Positions 54,615 through 64,000 are shown, numbered from the stretch's first letter. The stretch: DNA of 64,000 nucleotides from Candidatus Nanoarchaeia archaeon (GCA_028714095.1 JAQTMY010000002.1:78636-142635), one strand, 5' to 3'. Numbers and translations are program-made. The notes: a model not told the origin generated them from the sequence alone.

Positions 54615-55202
54615 TTAAGCAGCTTTTTCAGCAGGCTGCTCATATCTTTTAATATGATTTAGTGAATTTTTAATAAGATCATAACTTCCACCATCATTTC
54701 TAACTTTCTCGAGATATGGAATCATATCAATAACCTTGCCATTCTCAAATCTTTTACCAGCAAGAATATCTAGTAATTTTCCTTCTGTTTCCCAAGGAGT
54801 TAATCCAACTTCCTCTCCTTTCTTAAGAGAAATAACATAAATTTCCTTATCTTTCAAATAATTCGCCTGTTTCATTAATTCCTCTTCAATATCCCTTAAC
54901 TGTTGGAGATCCCCGCCCTTCTGTTGAACGAGAGTTTCAAGTAGACTAAATTGTTTAGCTTCTCCTTTTGAAAGATTATGCATCTCAATATTTAAAGAAG
55001 CACTAGCCTTTGCTAGAATATTATGGAATTCCTGCTTATACTTTTTCTCATCTTGCTTTCCTTGCATATATTCAAAATTAAGTTTTCTAATAGGATCTAT
55101 AATTTCCTTAGTAACTTTTTCCTGATATTTAATATAAAGTTCAGTATTTTTATTTAGAATACTTTGTATATCAAGTTCTTTTGGTGTATTATCTTTAGCC
55201 AT
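54615..55202 (-). CDS. Coiled-coil hypothetical protein
   Basis: 195 residues, cytosolic, mostly helical: long helix with YIKYQEKVTKEIIDPIRKLN, then QGKQDEKKYKQEFHNILAKA. The end is a small mixed domain with EVGLTPWETEGKLLDILAGK and an Ala/Glu tail. No recognisable family. It converges with the nucleotidyltransferase gene with 2 bases between, so it may relate to the same module. Confidence 0.6.
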   Translation of the reverse strand: MAKDNTPKELDIQSILNKNTELYIKYQEKVTKEIIDPIRKLNFEYMQGKQDEKKYKQEFHNILAKASASLNIEMHNLSKGEAKQFSLLETLVQQKGGDLQQLRDIEEELMKQANYLKDKEIYVISLKKGEEVGLTPWETEGKLLDILAGKRFENGKVIDMIPYLEKVRNDGGSYDLIKNSLNHIKRYEQPAEKAA

Positions 55203-55270
55203 TTTAATCTCTATTTTAGTTACTTTTTAGTAGTAAAACTTATTTATAAGCTTTTCGGTCATAAAATCAG

Positions 55271-55741
55271 CTATTTTTTGCTTCTGGTAAAGAAGATAAT
55301 AACTCCTATGAATATGCCAATTATGGCCACCCAGGTCCAGTCTATGGAGTAAAAGAACTTCTCGCTAAATAATGTATTATCTGAGCCTAAAGCCAGAGCA
55401 AAAACAGCTATGATTACTATGAAAATCACTCCAAACCAAAATGCGCTTATTTTGTTTTCCTTTGAAAACAAACTGAAAAATACAATGAATAATAATCCCC
55501 CCATCACCAATAAAGCAACAGTAGGCAGGAAATTATTTAGTTTTTCTATCAGCGTTTGATTTGAAACAAAAAATGCTCCAACAACCAAGCTAATAATTAG
55601 ATCTAGGTTCTTTTTTCCGCCCAGAAGTTTTGTTGTTTGAAGTATTGCAAAAACAGCAGCAAATACCAGAATAAAAGGCATTAATACCTTAAACACTCCT
55701 TGAGATTCCCATATTGAAAGAAAATAATCAAGATCTGCCAT
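55271..55741 (-). CDS. Four-helix membrane protein, unknown
   Basis: 156 residues from the ATG at 55741, which overlaps the ppsA stop by 14 bases; an earlier start would overlap more. Four TM helices at about 15-35, 45-62, 68-92, and 100-145 with a short N-terminus (MADLDYFLSIWES). Similar small proteins of four helices are common in this kind of genome but uncharacterised. Co-directional with ppsA. Confidence 0.65.
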   Translation of the reverse strand: MADLDYFLSIWESQGVFKVLMPFILVFAAVFAILQTTKLLGGKKNLDLIISLVVGAFFVSNQTLIEKLNNFLPTVALLVMGGLLFIVFFSLFSKENKISAFWFGVIFIVIIAVFALALGSDNTLFSEKFFYSIDWTWVAIIGIFIGVIIFFTRSKK

Positions 55742-58016
55742 GCTCAGCCTCAGAAACAAAATGTTTTATTTTATTAACGGCATCAGGATTAACAGAAATT
55801 GAATCAATTCCAGCCTTAACTAAAAAGCTTGCCATCTCAGCATTAGACCCTGCCTGACCACATATTGAAGTTTCAACATTGTATTTTTTGCATATATCAA
55901 TGACAAACTTCATTTGTTTTAACACAGAAGGATGCATCTCATTAAATAGATCAGCGATAACTTCATTATTCCTGTCAACCCCCAAAGTTAATTGTGTCAG
56001 GTCATTAGTTCCAAAAGAAATAAATGAAATTTTTTCTTTGCATAATTCCTCAATGATCCAAACAGAAGCGGGAGTTTCTATCATGACTCCAAAATCAATT
56101 TCATCAACAGGCTCTAAGCCTACTTCTCTCATAATTTCCTTTGACTTTTTTAGTTCATCAACATTAATAACAAAAGGAATCATAACTCCAACATTATTAA
56201 GCCCCTCATCATGTAATTGTTTAAATGCCATAAACTCACATCTTAATATATCTAAATCTCTTAATCCTCTCCTTATCCCATGACACCCCAACATAGGATT
56301 ATCTTCTTTAGCCTCTTCATCACCGCCTTCAAGATTCCTATATTCGTCGGTCCTTAAGTCAGATGTTCTAATCCAAACCGGTTTTCCCTTAAATGCTCCA
56401 GCAATTTTTTTAACTCCTCTATAAATTAAATCAATATAAGCTTCTTTTTTATTATCTTCAATATATTTTCTTGGATGTATTTTACCATCAGCAATCATTA
56501 TTTCTAATCTTACCAAACCAACTCCTTCAGAACCTGTTTTAGCAGATTTCTCAGCAAAGTCAGGCATATCTACTAAGGTTTTAACCTTAACTTTTGTTTT
56601 AACAGTTTCATAATGTTCTTCTTTATGTTGAACAGAAACACTTCCTTTGTATACAACTCCTGCGGTTCCATCAACAGTAACTATTTCATCATCCTTAAGA
56701 ATATGAGTTGCTTTTTCAGTTCCAACTACGCAAGGAATTCCCATCTCTCTTGAAACAATTGCAGCATGCGCTGTAGCTCCTCCTTCATCAGTAATTATTG
56801 CAACAGCCCTTTTCATAGCAGGGACATAATCGGGGGTAGTCATAATTGTAACAAGAATGTCTCCTTTCTCAACCTTATCTAAATTATCCTTGTCTTTAAC
56901 GATTTTCACTTTTCCAGAAGCAACTCCAGGAGATGCAGCCAGCCCTTTTAATATTTTTTCTGCTCCTTTTTCTACCTGTTCTGCTTCTCTTTCCTCTCCC
57001 TTGTTTAATGTTGTGATTGGCCTTGACTGTACAATATATATCTGTCCGCTCTCCACAGCATATTCTATATCTTGAGGGATTTCATAATGTTTTTCTATTA
57101 TTTTTGCAAATTCCCCTAAGGCCCTTATTTCATGGTCTGAAAGGATTTGTTTATATTTCAAATCTTCCGGAACATTTCTCTTAATTGTTTGTTTTAAATT
57201 TACATCAGTTTTAAACATCCACTCCTGCCTGTTCATCTTTTTTGAAATAACTCTCAGAAAAGTTTTATCTAAGATATACTGATCCGGAGAGATTGAACCA
57301 GAAACTATAGATTCTCCTAATCCGTAGCAAGCCTCAATCATAATTTCTTTATCATTGTTGTTTAAGGGATTTACAGTAAATATAACACCTGCTTTCTGGG
57401 ACTGAATCTGTTTTTGTACCAAAACAGAAATAAATACTTTTTCATGAGGAAAATTATTTTTAATCCTGTAATAGATTGCCCTAGCTGTAAATAAAGAGGC
57501 CCAGCACTTCTTGACAGCATCAAGTATCTGCTGTTTTCCCTTGACATTTAAAAAAGTGGCCTGTTGTCCTGCAAAGCTTGCTTCAGGCAAATCCTCTGCA
57601 GTAGCAGAACTCCTGACAGCCACCAAAGGTAATTCTCTCCCTGCCCTGAATATATCCAGATTTTTATTAGCCAATTTATCAAATAATTCCTTGTTTTTGT
57701 CAATATACTCATAAGCCTCCAGGATTTTATCTTTAAGGTCATCAGGAATTTTTAGTTCAACAATTAATTTTTGTATCTCATTTGCCTTGGATTGCAATAA
57801 ACTATTATTTTCAACATCTAATCCCTGGAGTATAGAGTATATTTTTTTTGCAACATGATTATAATCTAAAAATCTCTTGTAAGCGCCGGCAGAAATTGCG
57901 AAGCCATTGGGAACAGGTAAATTCATTGCAAACATTTCTCCAAGGTTTGCACCCTTACCTCCAGCAATAGAAATATCAGTTTTCTTTAGATCCTTAAACC
58001 AAACAATGTCTTCCAT
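55728..58016 (-). CDS. ppsA: Phosphoenolpyruvate synthase
   Basis: 762 residues. N-terminal ATP-grasp domain (GGKGANLGEM, then AVRSSATAEDLPEASFAGQQ), a swivelling phosphohistidine domain with GGATAHAAIVSREMGIPCVV (His), and a C-terminal PEP/pyruvate barrel (FGTNDLTQLTLGVDR, SICGQAG). It makes PEP from pyruvate and ATP, or the reverse in some archaea. Promoter CTTTATAAAT on the minus strand near 58045-58054. Pairs functionally with eno, pgk and the mutase. Confidence 0.96.
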   Translation of the reverse strand: MEDIVWFKDLKKTDISIAGGKGANLGEMFAMNLPVPNGFAISAGAYKRFLDYNHVAKKIYSILQGLDVENNSLLQSKANEIQKLIVELKIPDDLKDKILEAYEYIDKNKELFDKLANKNLDIFRAGRELPLVAVRSSATAEDLPEASFAGQQATFLNVKGKQQILDAVKKCWASLFTARAIYYRIKNNFPHEKVFISVLVQKQIQSQKAGVIFTVNPLNNNDKEIMIEACYGLGESIVSGSISPDQYILDKTFLRVISKKMNRQEWMFKTDVNLKQTIKRNVPEDLKYKQILSDHEIRALGEFAKIIEKHYEIPQDIEYAVESGQIYIVQSRPITTLNKGEEREAEQVEKGAEKILKGLAASPGVASGKVKIVKDKDNLDKVEKGDILVTIMTTPDYVPAMKRAVAIITDEGGATAHAAIVSREMGIPCVVGTEKATHILKDDEIVTVDGTAGVVYKGSVSVQHKEEHYETVKTKVKVKTLVDMPDFAEKSAKTGSEGVGLVRLEIMIADGKIHPRKYIEDNKKEAYIDLIYRGVKKIAGAFKGKPVWIRTSDLRTDEYRNLEGGDEEAKEDNPMLGCHGIRRGLRDLDILRCEFMAFKQLHDEGLNNVGVMIPFVINVDELKKSKEIMREVGLEPVDEIDFGVMIETPASVWIIEELCKEKISFISFGTNDLTQLTLGVDRNNEVIADLFNEMHPSVLKQMKFVIDICKKYNVETSICGQAGSNAEMASFLVKAGIDSISVNPDAVNKIKHFVSEAEHGRS

Positions 58017-58063
58017 CTTCCCTCTTTTTCATATTTATCTAGATTAAAAATTTATAAAGGTTT

Positions 58064-58852
58064 TTATCCTCCAGCACTTGAATATTTCCTCATTGCTCTG
58101 TTCCATAAAAACAAAGTAATAAAAAAGAATAAAATAACAGGAATTGAAATCTGGAGTATTAACCCTAAATTTGCCCCCCTTAGCATCGCTTCAGCAGGAT
58201 AATAACCTAATATAGCTAAAGGAAGCAGGAAGGTTACAAAAAATCTGACTGTAAGCCCATAGATGCTGGCAGGATATCTTGATAGATCTGTAAGTTTGAA
58301 GAATAAATCAAATAAAGCATATGAATTTACTATCAAAAAAGACAAAGAGGAAATTAATATAATAAATGAGTATAAGAATAAAATTCCAAGTGCTATAAAC
58401 ATTAAATAAAATAAGAATCCAAAGCTCCAGATGTCTAAATTTAATTTTACAAAGCTCCAAACTATTAAACATAACCCAGTTGTTAATTCAGCAATACCCT
58501 CTATCTGTATCGAACTGAATGTTAAATACAACAAAGGACTATAAGGCTTGAGCAGGAATTTGTCAAACTCCCCTCTTCTTACATTGCTTATTATTTTTGA
58601 AGGAAAATCAAACATAAACAATCTTGCAATCCCAAGTACAAATATGAAAGTTCCTTGCAATAGTATAAACTCTTCTAAACTCCATCCAGGTATTCCAGAA
58701 GTATTATTATATATAAGTAAAGTTACAATCGGGGTTATAATGCAGGAAATTATCAAAGCAATAGATTTTATGATAAAATTCCATTTATATGCAAGTTCAG
58801 AGCTTAGCTCCATTTCAAAACTCCTCCTGAAAAGCATAAGATATTTTCTCAT
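58064..58852 (-). CDS. ABC-2 type transporter permease
   Basis: 262 residues with six hydrophobic segments, of the COG3694 group that pairs with the next gene. FIIKSIALIISCIITPIVTLL and a basic stretch SNVRRGEFDKFLLKPYSPLLY are characteristic of this permease type. Overlaps the second permease by 4 bases. With the two upstream genes it forms an exporter; substrate unknown. Confidence 0.85.
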   Translation of the reverse strand: MRKYLMLFRRSFEMELSSELAYKWNFIIKSIALIISCIITPIVTLLIYNNTSGIPGWSLEEFILLQGTFIFVLGIARLFMFDFPSKIISNVRRGEFDKFLLKPYSPLLYLTFSSIQIEGIAELTTGLCLIVWSFVKLNLDIWSFGFLFYLMFIALGILFLYSFIILISSLSFLIVNSYALFDLFFKLTDLSRYPASIYGLTVRFFVTFLLPLAILGYYPAEAMLRGANLGLILQISIPVILFFFITLFLWNRAMRKYSSAGG

Positions 58853-59646
58853 GTTCCAGCTCCCGAGAATCTTTTAGATGCTCTCTTCCACATCAAATAG
58901 ATTATATATCCAAGGACTCCAATCCATAAGATTTGCAAAAGATAAATCTGTAACATCCCGATTATTTCATAGTTTCCCAGCCAGATATTTACAACTGCAT
59001 CCCTTATATACTTAAATGGCAAAAAGAATGAAATATCCTGGAACCACTGAGGGAAAAATGATAAGGGTAACATCCCTCCGGCTAGGAACAAAACGATGGT
59101 TCTCCTTGCTTTTCTTATTCCTGTAATTCTCTTCAGCCAGAATGCAGTAAGTCCAACGATGTATGATATCATGAATTCCAACACTACTGCAAAGAACAGG
59201 GCAAGGATAAATGCCATCAAGATCCAAAATCCGGGGATTGGTATATTAAACACAAGTTTTGCAATAAACAAAAAAGGGATAGTTTCTACCATTAAACCAA
59301 AAATGCTATAGCCTCTATGAACTAAAAAATAATGGCTAAACAAATTAACAGGGATTAATAAATCAGCAATTAGTTCCCCATTGATTATGTTTTGTTCAAA
59401 CCATGCATCAACTTCTGAGTAAACAAACCAACCGATAATTGTATTTATGGCATAATAGGTAATCAGAGCATTAAAAGTAAATCCATTTATTATGGCCTGG
59501 CCAGCATAGCTGTATATTGATTTCCATAAATAATAATATATCAACAAGCTCAAGGGGGCGGTTATCAAACTCATATAGAGATGGAATCTATATACTATCA
59601 TATCCTTAAAACCCATTCTTATAGAAGCAAGATATTTATTTATCAT
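58849..59646 (-). CDS. ABC-2 type transporter permease
   Basis: 265 residues with six TM helices, COG4587-like. MGFKDMIVYRFHLYMSLI, then NGELIADLLIPVNLFSHYF in the centre match the partner subunit's layout. It overlaps the ATPase gene and the other permease by 4 bases each, so all three are coupled. Confidence 0.85.
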   Translation of the reverse strand: MINKYLASIRMGFKDMIVYRFHLYMSLITAPLSLLIYYYLWKSIYSYAGQAIINGFTFNALITYYAINTIIGWFVYSEVDAWFEQNIINGELIADLLIPVNLFSHYFLVHRGYSIFGLMVETIPFLFIAKLVFNIPIPGFWILMAFILALFFAVVLEFMISYIVGLTAFWLKRITGIRKARRTIVLFLAGGMLPLSFFPQWFQDISFFLPFKYIRDAVVNIWLGNYEIIGMLQIYLLQILWIGVLGYIIYLMWKRASKRFSGAGT

Positions 59647-60626
59647 TTTTTTTCTTTGTATATTCTCTGAATGATTTCTTCAATAGGCGTATCCTGAATG
59701 TTAATATCAACAACCTCATACTCTTTTATTAAATAATCAATTACCTCATTTATTTTTGATTTTGACAGATCTACCACAACTTTTAATCCATATTTTCCTC
59801 TTTTTAATATCTCACAGCCTTTATGTTTAAATCCTACCGGCCTACCGTCAAACTTGATGTCAAGGATCTTAGTTGTCATATATTTTTCCTTAATTTCCTT
59901 TAATGGGCCATCATAAACAATTCTTCCATCATTGATGATGATTATCCTCTTGCATAGTTTTTCTATGTCCTGCATATCATGGGTTGTAATAAGAAAAGTA
60001 GTTCCAAACCTTGTATTAGTGCTTAATATGAATTCCCTGTATCTTTCCTTTGCGACAGCATCCAGTCCAATTGTTGGTTCATCCAGAAATACTAATTTTG
60101 GTTTATGTAACAGAGCTGCAATTGTCTGGCATTTCATCCTCTCTCCCAAGCTTAAGTCTCTTACCGGTTTGTTTATTATTTTACTTACACCCATTATCTT
60201 AATCATGAACTTTAATCTCTTTTCAAATTTTTCCTTGGGGATTTTATATAAATCCCTATGAAGTTCAAAAGTATCTAAAGGAGGCAAATCCCACCACAAC
60301 TGTATTTTCTGTCCAAAAACAACCCCTATGTTTTGTACATATTTTACCCTTTCCTTCCATGGAATAAAATCCAAAACCTGAACCTCTCCATCTGAAGGAT
60401 ACAATAATCCTGCTAAAATCTTAATGGTAGTGCTTTTTCCAGCACCATTGGGCCCGATAAATCCGACTATCTCTCCAGGCTCAATTGAGAAATTAATTCC
60501 TTTCAAGGCCGCATCATAACGATGCTTTCTGGCAAAAACAGATTTTATTGCATTAAGTATCCCAGACTTTCTTTCATGGGTTTTGTAGGTTTTCTTTAAA
60601 TTTCTTACCTCAATTATGTTTTTCAT
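59643..60626 (-). CDS. ABC transporter ATP-binding protein
   Basis: 327 residues. Walker A GPNGAGKST near 76-84, signature LSLGERMKC, Walker B LVFLDEPT, and H-loop TTHD. The C-terminal 90-residue extension matches the COG4586 subgroup that serves ABC-2 permeases. First gene of the three-gene exporter operon. Confidence 0.93.
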   Translation of the reverse strand: MKNIIEVRNLKKTYKTHERKSGILNAIKSVFARKHRYDAALKGINFSIEPGEIVGFIGPNGAGKSTTIKILAGLLYPSDGEVQVLDFIPWKERVKYVQNIGVVFGQKIQLWWDLPPLDTFELHRDLYKIPKEKFEKRLKFMIKIMGVSKIINKPVRDLSLGERMKCQTIAALLHKPKLVFLDEPTIGLDAVAKERYREFILSTNTRFGTTFLITTHDMQDIEKLCKRIIIINDGRIVYDGPLKEIKEKYMTTKILDIKFDGRPVGFKHKGCEILKRGKYGLKVVVDLSKSKINEVIDYLIKEYEVVDINIQDTPIEEIIQRIYKEKK

Positions 60627-60758
60627 TAGTTCCCCTCTTTTGCTTCAGGTTTATCATAAAAAAGAAGCAATAAAATAATTAACATAGAGTTTATGTTGCA
60701 TATTTCATAGAGTCTAAAAACTTTAGGTTTATATAAAGTTTTCTGAAAAAATTAATTA

Positions 60759-61934
60759 TTATCTTAGTGCTTCTAAAGCAGGCAGATCTTTATTTAGAAT
60801 ATATTCTATAGATGCCCCTCCACCTGTAGAAACTTTGGAATTTTTAATATCTTTAGCAAAAACAGCAGAATCTCCTCCACCAATAACACAATAAGAATCA
60901 GAATCTATTGCATTTACAATCAAATCAGTCCCACCTCTACATCCTTCTTTCTCAAAAGCTCCAGGAGGTCCAAACCATATACAGGTTTTATATTTACCTA
61001 TTAGTTCACAATTCTCCTCTGAACTCAAAACATCAACAGCCATTTTTCCATCAGGGATATCTTTTGGATCCATAATATCCCTTCCTTTAAAATCATAATC
61101 TGCAACAACTACTCTTGAAGGTAAAATTAGTTTAGGTCCATATTTTCCATTGAGGATTTCTTCAGCTTTTTTAATATATTTAGCATTTTTTTCATCAAGT
61201 ATGTAAGGAGCATTCCCCATACTTAATCCGCTTGCCTTCAAAAAGAAATGAGAAACTAATCCTCCTAAGATTACATGATCAAAAACTTTTGAGAAATAAT
61301 CAACAGCTTTTATTTTTTCTTCTAATTTTGCTCCTCCCACAATTGCAATACCCCGCTTAGTATTTAAAATTGGGCCCCATAAGTTTATTTCATTAAGCAT
61401 GCAATACCCAGGAGCAACAATTTTTCCAAGTTCTTTAAACCTTAAAGGTAGTCCATAATTGGAAGCATGTTTTCTATGTGCAGTCCCAAATGCATCATCA
61501 ACATAAATATCTGCACCTAAATCTACTAATTCTTCTATAAATTCAGGACCATCTTCTTCTTCACCTTTATGATAACGCAAATTATCTAATAAAATAATAC
61601 GCCCGCCCCTCTTCTCTCCCGCTATAATTTTTTTAACATTTTCCCCAACGCAATCATCAGCCATAATCGTCTTAGCTCCTATTTTTGCCTCTAAAATTGG
61701 AGCAATAGGCCTTAAGCTTAGATTTTCATCCTTCCCTTTTGGCTTTCCAAGATGAGATGCTACTATAGCAAGTCCATCATGAGCAGTAATATAATCCAAG
61801 GTTTTTATGGTAGCGTCAATTCTGGTAGTATCTGTTACTTTTCCATCTTTTAATGGAACATTAAAATCAACTCTTACAAAAACTTTCTTATTTTTTACAT
61901 CTATATCTTCAAGATTTGAATAAGAGCCAGGCAT
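60759..61934 (-). CDS. pgk: Phosphoglycerate kinase
   Basis: 391 residues. VRVDFNVPLKDGKVTDTTRI, then SHLGKPKG and YVDDAFGTAHRKHASN, the nucleotide-binding GGAKLEEKI, and FGPPGAFEKEGC near the C-terminus with GGGDSA. Interconverts 1,3-bisphosphoglycerate and 3-phosphoglycerate with ADP/ATP. Single gene with an AT-rich 130-base gap upstream of the exporter operon. Confidence 0.97.
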   Translation of the reverse strand: MPGSYSNLEDIDVKNKKVFVRVDFNVPLKDGKVTDTTRIDATIKTLDYITAHDGLAIVASHLGKPKGKDENLSLRPIAPILEAKIGAKTIMADDCVGENVKKIIAGEKRGGRIILLDNLRYHKGEEEDGPEFIEELVDLGADIYVDDAFGTAHRKHASNYGLPLRFKELGKIVAPGYCMLNEINLWGPILNTKRGIAIVGGAKLEEKIKAVDYFSKVFDHVILGGLVSHFFLKASGLSMGNAPYILDEKNAKYIKKAEEILNGKYGPKLILPSRVVVADYDFKGRDIMDPKDIPDGKMAVDVLSSEENCELIGKYKTCIWFGPPGAFEKEGCRGGTDLIVNAIDSDSYCVIGGGDSAVFAKDIKNSKVSTGGGASIEYILNKDLPALEALR

Positions 61935-61956
61935 AAAATATCAATGGAAAATTGGT

Positions 61957-62787
61957 TTAAATATATTTATGAAGTTCAACACTCTTAATAAAACAATTAT
62001 CATAACCCTTGTCTTTTATCTCAAACCACAAGCAGATATCCAAAACTGCTTCTGTTAAACCTTTCTTGGTCATTATTAAACTATGATAATGATTCATTAA
62101 TCCATCATTAGGATAAGAAAACATTCCAAATATGAGGGGGATTTTATTTTTATCTAAACTATTCTCAAGAGAGGCAATCTTCCAAAACCCGCATATCTCA
62201 TGCTCGCATATAGACATTCTGTTTCTTGCACCATATGGAATAAGATTATCTTTAATCCTACATTGGTGTGTCGTACTAAAAGACGCAGCAATCTTGTTTG
62301 TAGAGTTATTAAAAATAAGGGGGATTCCCTCTGCTGTGAACTCATATCTTGACTCGTCAATTGTTCTTGATGGAACTGTTAATTTATATTTTCCGCCTTC
62401 CATCCCAACCAACGAAGTATCAGAATAAGAAATATCTTCTTTTCTTGGACGACCCATCACTTTTTCATAATCTAAAATATCCCTTGCTTCAATTAAATTG
62501 ATAATCCTAAAACCCCTGTATCTTTTATCTTTTGTTAAATCTGATTTTACAAGAATCCAGGCAAAATAATCATAAGAACTCTGGTCTACCCTTGTGTTAA
62601 TCTTTTCTGTCAATGGGATTCTTTTCGCTGAAGGAGTGATCATTAAGACTCTTCCTTTTTTAAAATAAAACTTAGAATCATCACTGAAATCTTTCTTAAT
62701 AATTTTTTCAGCCTCTGTAATCCTCTCTAAAAGACTTTCATCCTTAGTCCATTCAGGATTTTCAAAAAAATTTTTTCTTGTTCTCAT
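61957..62787 (-). CDS. Unknown protein
   Basis: 276 residues, soluble, no recognisable family. N-terminal helical part (about 1-45) and then strand-rich region with KGRVLMITPSAKRIPLTEKI. Two Cys/His groups near 180-215 (STTHQCRIKD and SICEHEICGFWK) could bind a metal. The end includes PLIFGMFSYPNDGLMNHYHS. Lies between the ribosomal protein genes and pgk, 22 bases from each, so may be co-transcribed. Confidence 0.6.
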   Translation of the reverse strand: MRTRKNFFENPEWTKDESLLERITEAEKIIKKDFSDDSKFYFKKGRVLMITPSAKRIPLTEKINTRVDQSSYDYFAWILVKSDLTKDKRYRGFRIINLIEARDILDYEKVMGRPRKEDISYSDTSLVGMEGGKYKLTVPSRTIDESRYEFTAEGIPLIFNNSTNKIAASFSTTHQCRIKDNLIPYGARNRMSICEHEICGFWKIASLENSLDKNKIPLIFGMFSYPNDGLMNHYHSLIMTKKGLTEAVLDICLWFEIKDKGYDNCFIKSVELHKYI

Positions 62788-62809
62788 GATAAAATAAGAT
62801 CAGAAAAAC

Positions 62810-63316
62810 TTAAATAATTTCTGCCTGACAGGGTAATCTTGGAATAGCTGCCTTAAGTGCCTCTTTAGCTGCTTTTTCATATTTTTTATCAGTATAGACT
62901 GTAAATATCTTCTGTTTTTTCTTTACTCTTGCAGCAGTTCCTGTTGGTTTTCCAAATGCCTGGCTCATTCCTGAACTAAGTCTATCTGCCCCAGCTCCTG
63001 ATAAAATCTTCTTTTCTCTAAGTATCTGGTGAGGATAAACTCTTAATTTAAAATGATAATTCTTAGGGCCAATGTTGTTGTTTAATCTTCTTACTATAAC
63101 TATTCTTGCTGACTCCAAGGCATTATGTCTTATCTGCATTTCTTGTTTGCTTAATAGGCTAAATTCTGCCTCAAAGTCTTTATTAAGGACTCCTAAGTCA
63201 TACTTAACTATCTTGTTTGCAGCAAAACCTTTAATGAAAGCCTTCTTTTTATATTTACTTTTCCTTGTATAAGGTCTTGTCAGCCTTGAATAACATTTAC
63301 CTTTTCTTAATCCCAT
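62810..63316 (-). CDS. rpl10e: Ribosomal protein uL16 (L10e)
   Basis: 168 residues, archaeal type: GLRKGKCYSRLTRPYTRKSK at the N-terminus and IRHNALESARIVIVRRLN. KNYHFKLRVYPHQILREKKI and GADRLSSGMSQAFGKPTGTA follow. Part of the large subunit near the A-site. One base separates it from the eL33 gene. Confidence 0.96.
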   Translation of the reverse strand: MGLRKGKCYSRLTRPYTRKSKYKKKAFIKGFAANKIVKYDLGVLNKDFEAEFSLLSKQEMQIRHNALESARIVIVRRLNNNIGPKNYHFKLRVYPHQILREKKILSGAGADRLSSGMSQAFGKPTGTAARVKKKQKIFTVYTDKKYEKAAKEALKAAIPRLPCQAEII

Positions 63317-63317
63317 T

Positions 63318-63575
63318 TTACATAACCTCTATTTTATTTCCAATAGATTGACCGGGCAACCCTTTTTCGAATAAAACTCTTAATGATCCTTTATTACCAT
63401 GAGCAGCTTTTATCTCCCCTTTTATCTCCTTGCCTTTAGGACTTTTCCATAAAACCATTTTTCCAACTAACTTGTCAGCTTTCTCCCTATTATCAACAGA
63501 CTTTAGGTTTATAATCATCTGGTGATTTTTCTGAGTATGCCTCCCTGTCCTAAAACTAGTAATTGTTGCTTCCAT
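63318..63575 (-). CDS. rpl35ae: Ribosomal protein eL33 (L35Ae)
   Basis: 85 residues: ATITSFRTGRHTQKNHQMII, then KMVLWKSPKGKEIKGEI, AAHGNKGSLRVLFEKGLPGQ. The C-terminus is the usual GxxIGxxI-type end. eL33 is patchily distributed in archaea. TATA-like ATATATGTATATATTAC lies 40-60 bases upstream. Confidence 0.93.
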   Translation of the reverse strand: MEATITSFRTGRHTQKNHQMIINLKSVDNREKADKLVGKMVLWKSPKGKEIKGEIKAAHGNKGSLRVLFEKGLPGQSIGNKIEVM

Positions 63576-63671
63576 TTTCTATGTTTTTGTAGAAATTCCA
63601 TTTAAAAGCTTTTCTGATATATATGTATATATTACAATCCTGAAAAATAACTAACAAAGACCCATTCTAAT

Positions 63672-63989
63672 TTAATAATTAACTAGTATCTCAACACCGC
63701 TTCCAAACAATTCCTTAAGGTCGCTAAAGATTGTATCCTGTATAAATACTCTTGCAGGAATCTTCGCATCTTTTATCACTTTCTCAAATTCGCTAAGAGA
63801 ACTTTTTACAACATTAATAATTCTTCCATTTGCAATATCTGCCTTGCTGATATCATCCCTTTTATCTATATCATCAATAATAAATGCAATCTTATCCAAT
63901 AATACAATTTCCCCGATCTTATCACCATACTTAAATCTTATAGTAACTCGGTTTAACTCATAAGATCTTTTTCTTTCTATGTATTCCAC
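63672..63989 (-). CDS. Unknown protein, possibly 5'-truncated by window end
   Basis: 105 residues from a GTG at 63989. The frame stays open to the end of the window (64000), so the true start may lie outside. Charged, alternating strands and helices: TIRFKYGDKIGEIVLLDKI, then IIDDIDKRDDISKADIANGR. Not recognised. Confidence 0.5.
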   Translation of the reverse strand: MEYIERKRSYELNRVTIRFKYGDKIGEIVLLDKIAFIIDDIDKRDDISKADIANGRIINVVKSSLSEFEKVIKDAKIPARVFIQDTIFSDLKELFGSGVEILVNY

Positions 63990-64000
63990 TAAAGCTCTTA

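Overview
This window is AT-rich archaeal DNA, most likely from a DPANN-type lineage of the Woesearchaeota/Pacearchaeota/Nanoarchaeota kind; that placement is inferred from gene content and style. Domain-level signs are clear: an archaeal 16S rRNA with tRNA-Ala in the 16S-23S spacer, a bulge-helix-bulge in the pre-16S stem, archaeal RNase P RNA with Pop5 and p30 proteins, diphthine synthase, alpha-NAC, Sec61-beta, SBDS, the Rrp4/Rrp41/Rrp42 exosome, proteasome alpha, RpoK, Spt5 (NusG) and archaeal ribosomal proteins. Genes are short and tightly packed, with many ATGA-type overlaps. Some genes are of bacterial type: a threonyl-tRNA synthetase without a TGS domain and a LspA signal peptidase II.

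Layout. 1-9.4 kb: two tRNAs, a phosphoglycerate mutase, small membrane and zinc proteins, a membrane-anchored JAMM protein, dphB with a zinc-ribbon/YggU gene, thrS, a large surface protein, and a methyltransferase/MBL-fold pair. 9.4-14.7 kb: a Cys-rich XRE regulator with iscS and iscU behind two palindromic operators, a TrmB regulator divergent from an unknown gene, trxB and yjbQ. 14.7-20.9 kb: the rRNA operon (16S, intron-containing tRNA-Ala, 23S; no 5S seen), purO and RNase P RNA. 20.9-30 kb: HD phosphohydrolase, sec61-beta, alpha-NAC, two related helical proteins with a MinD ATPase, tRNA-His overlapped by an HNH gene, SDR, hisS, purA, scpA and rnp3. 30-34.7 kb: three small secreted proteins and a membrane-anchored subtilase. 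34.6-43.5 kb: a membrane nuclease-like protein, a PfkB kinase, the Pop5-psmA-SBDS-rrp4-rrp41-rrp42-rpoK-eno superoperon, and the convergent secE-spt5-uL11-uS2 operon.

43.6-55.8 kb is the least explained part. It holds a protein whose motifs match tRNA-dependent cyclodipeptide synthases, placed between secE and ftsZ. After gltX, a PUA-like gene and lspA come three tandem, apparently paralogous genes of an unknown family. Divergent from them is a tight four-gene operon: a ~500-residue unknown protein, a charged repeat protein, an interrupted xylose-isomerase/AP-endonuclease-type TIM barrel, and a nucleotidyltransferase fused to a helical HEPN-like domain. 55.7-64 kb: ppsA, an ABC-2 exporter, pgk, an unknown gene, ribosomal proteins uL16 and eL33, and a gene that may run off the end.

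Together the window carries much of translation, RNA processing and protein export, the lower glycolytic trunk (pgk, phosphoglycerate mutase, enolase, PEP synthase), and an Isc-type Fe-S assembly unit. The best candidates for new biology are the cyclodipeptide-synthase-like gene and the 48.3-54.6 kb module.
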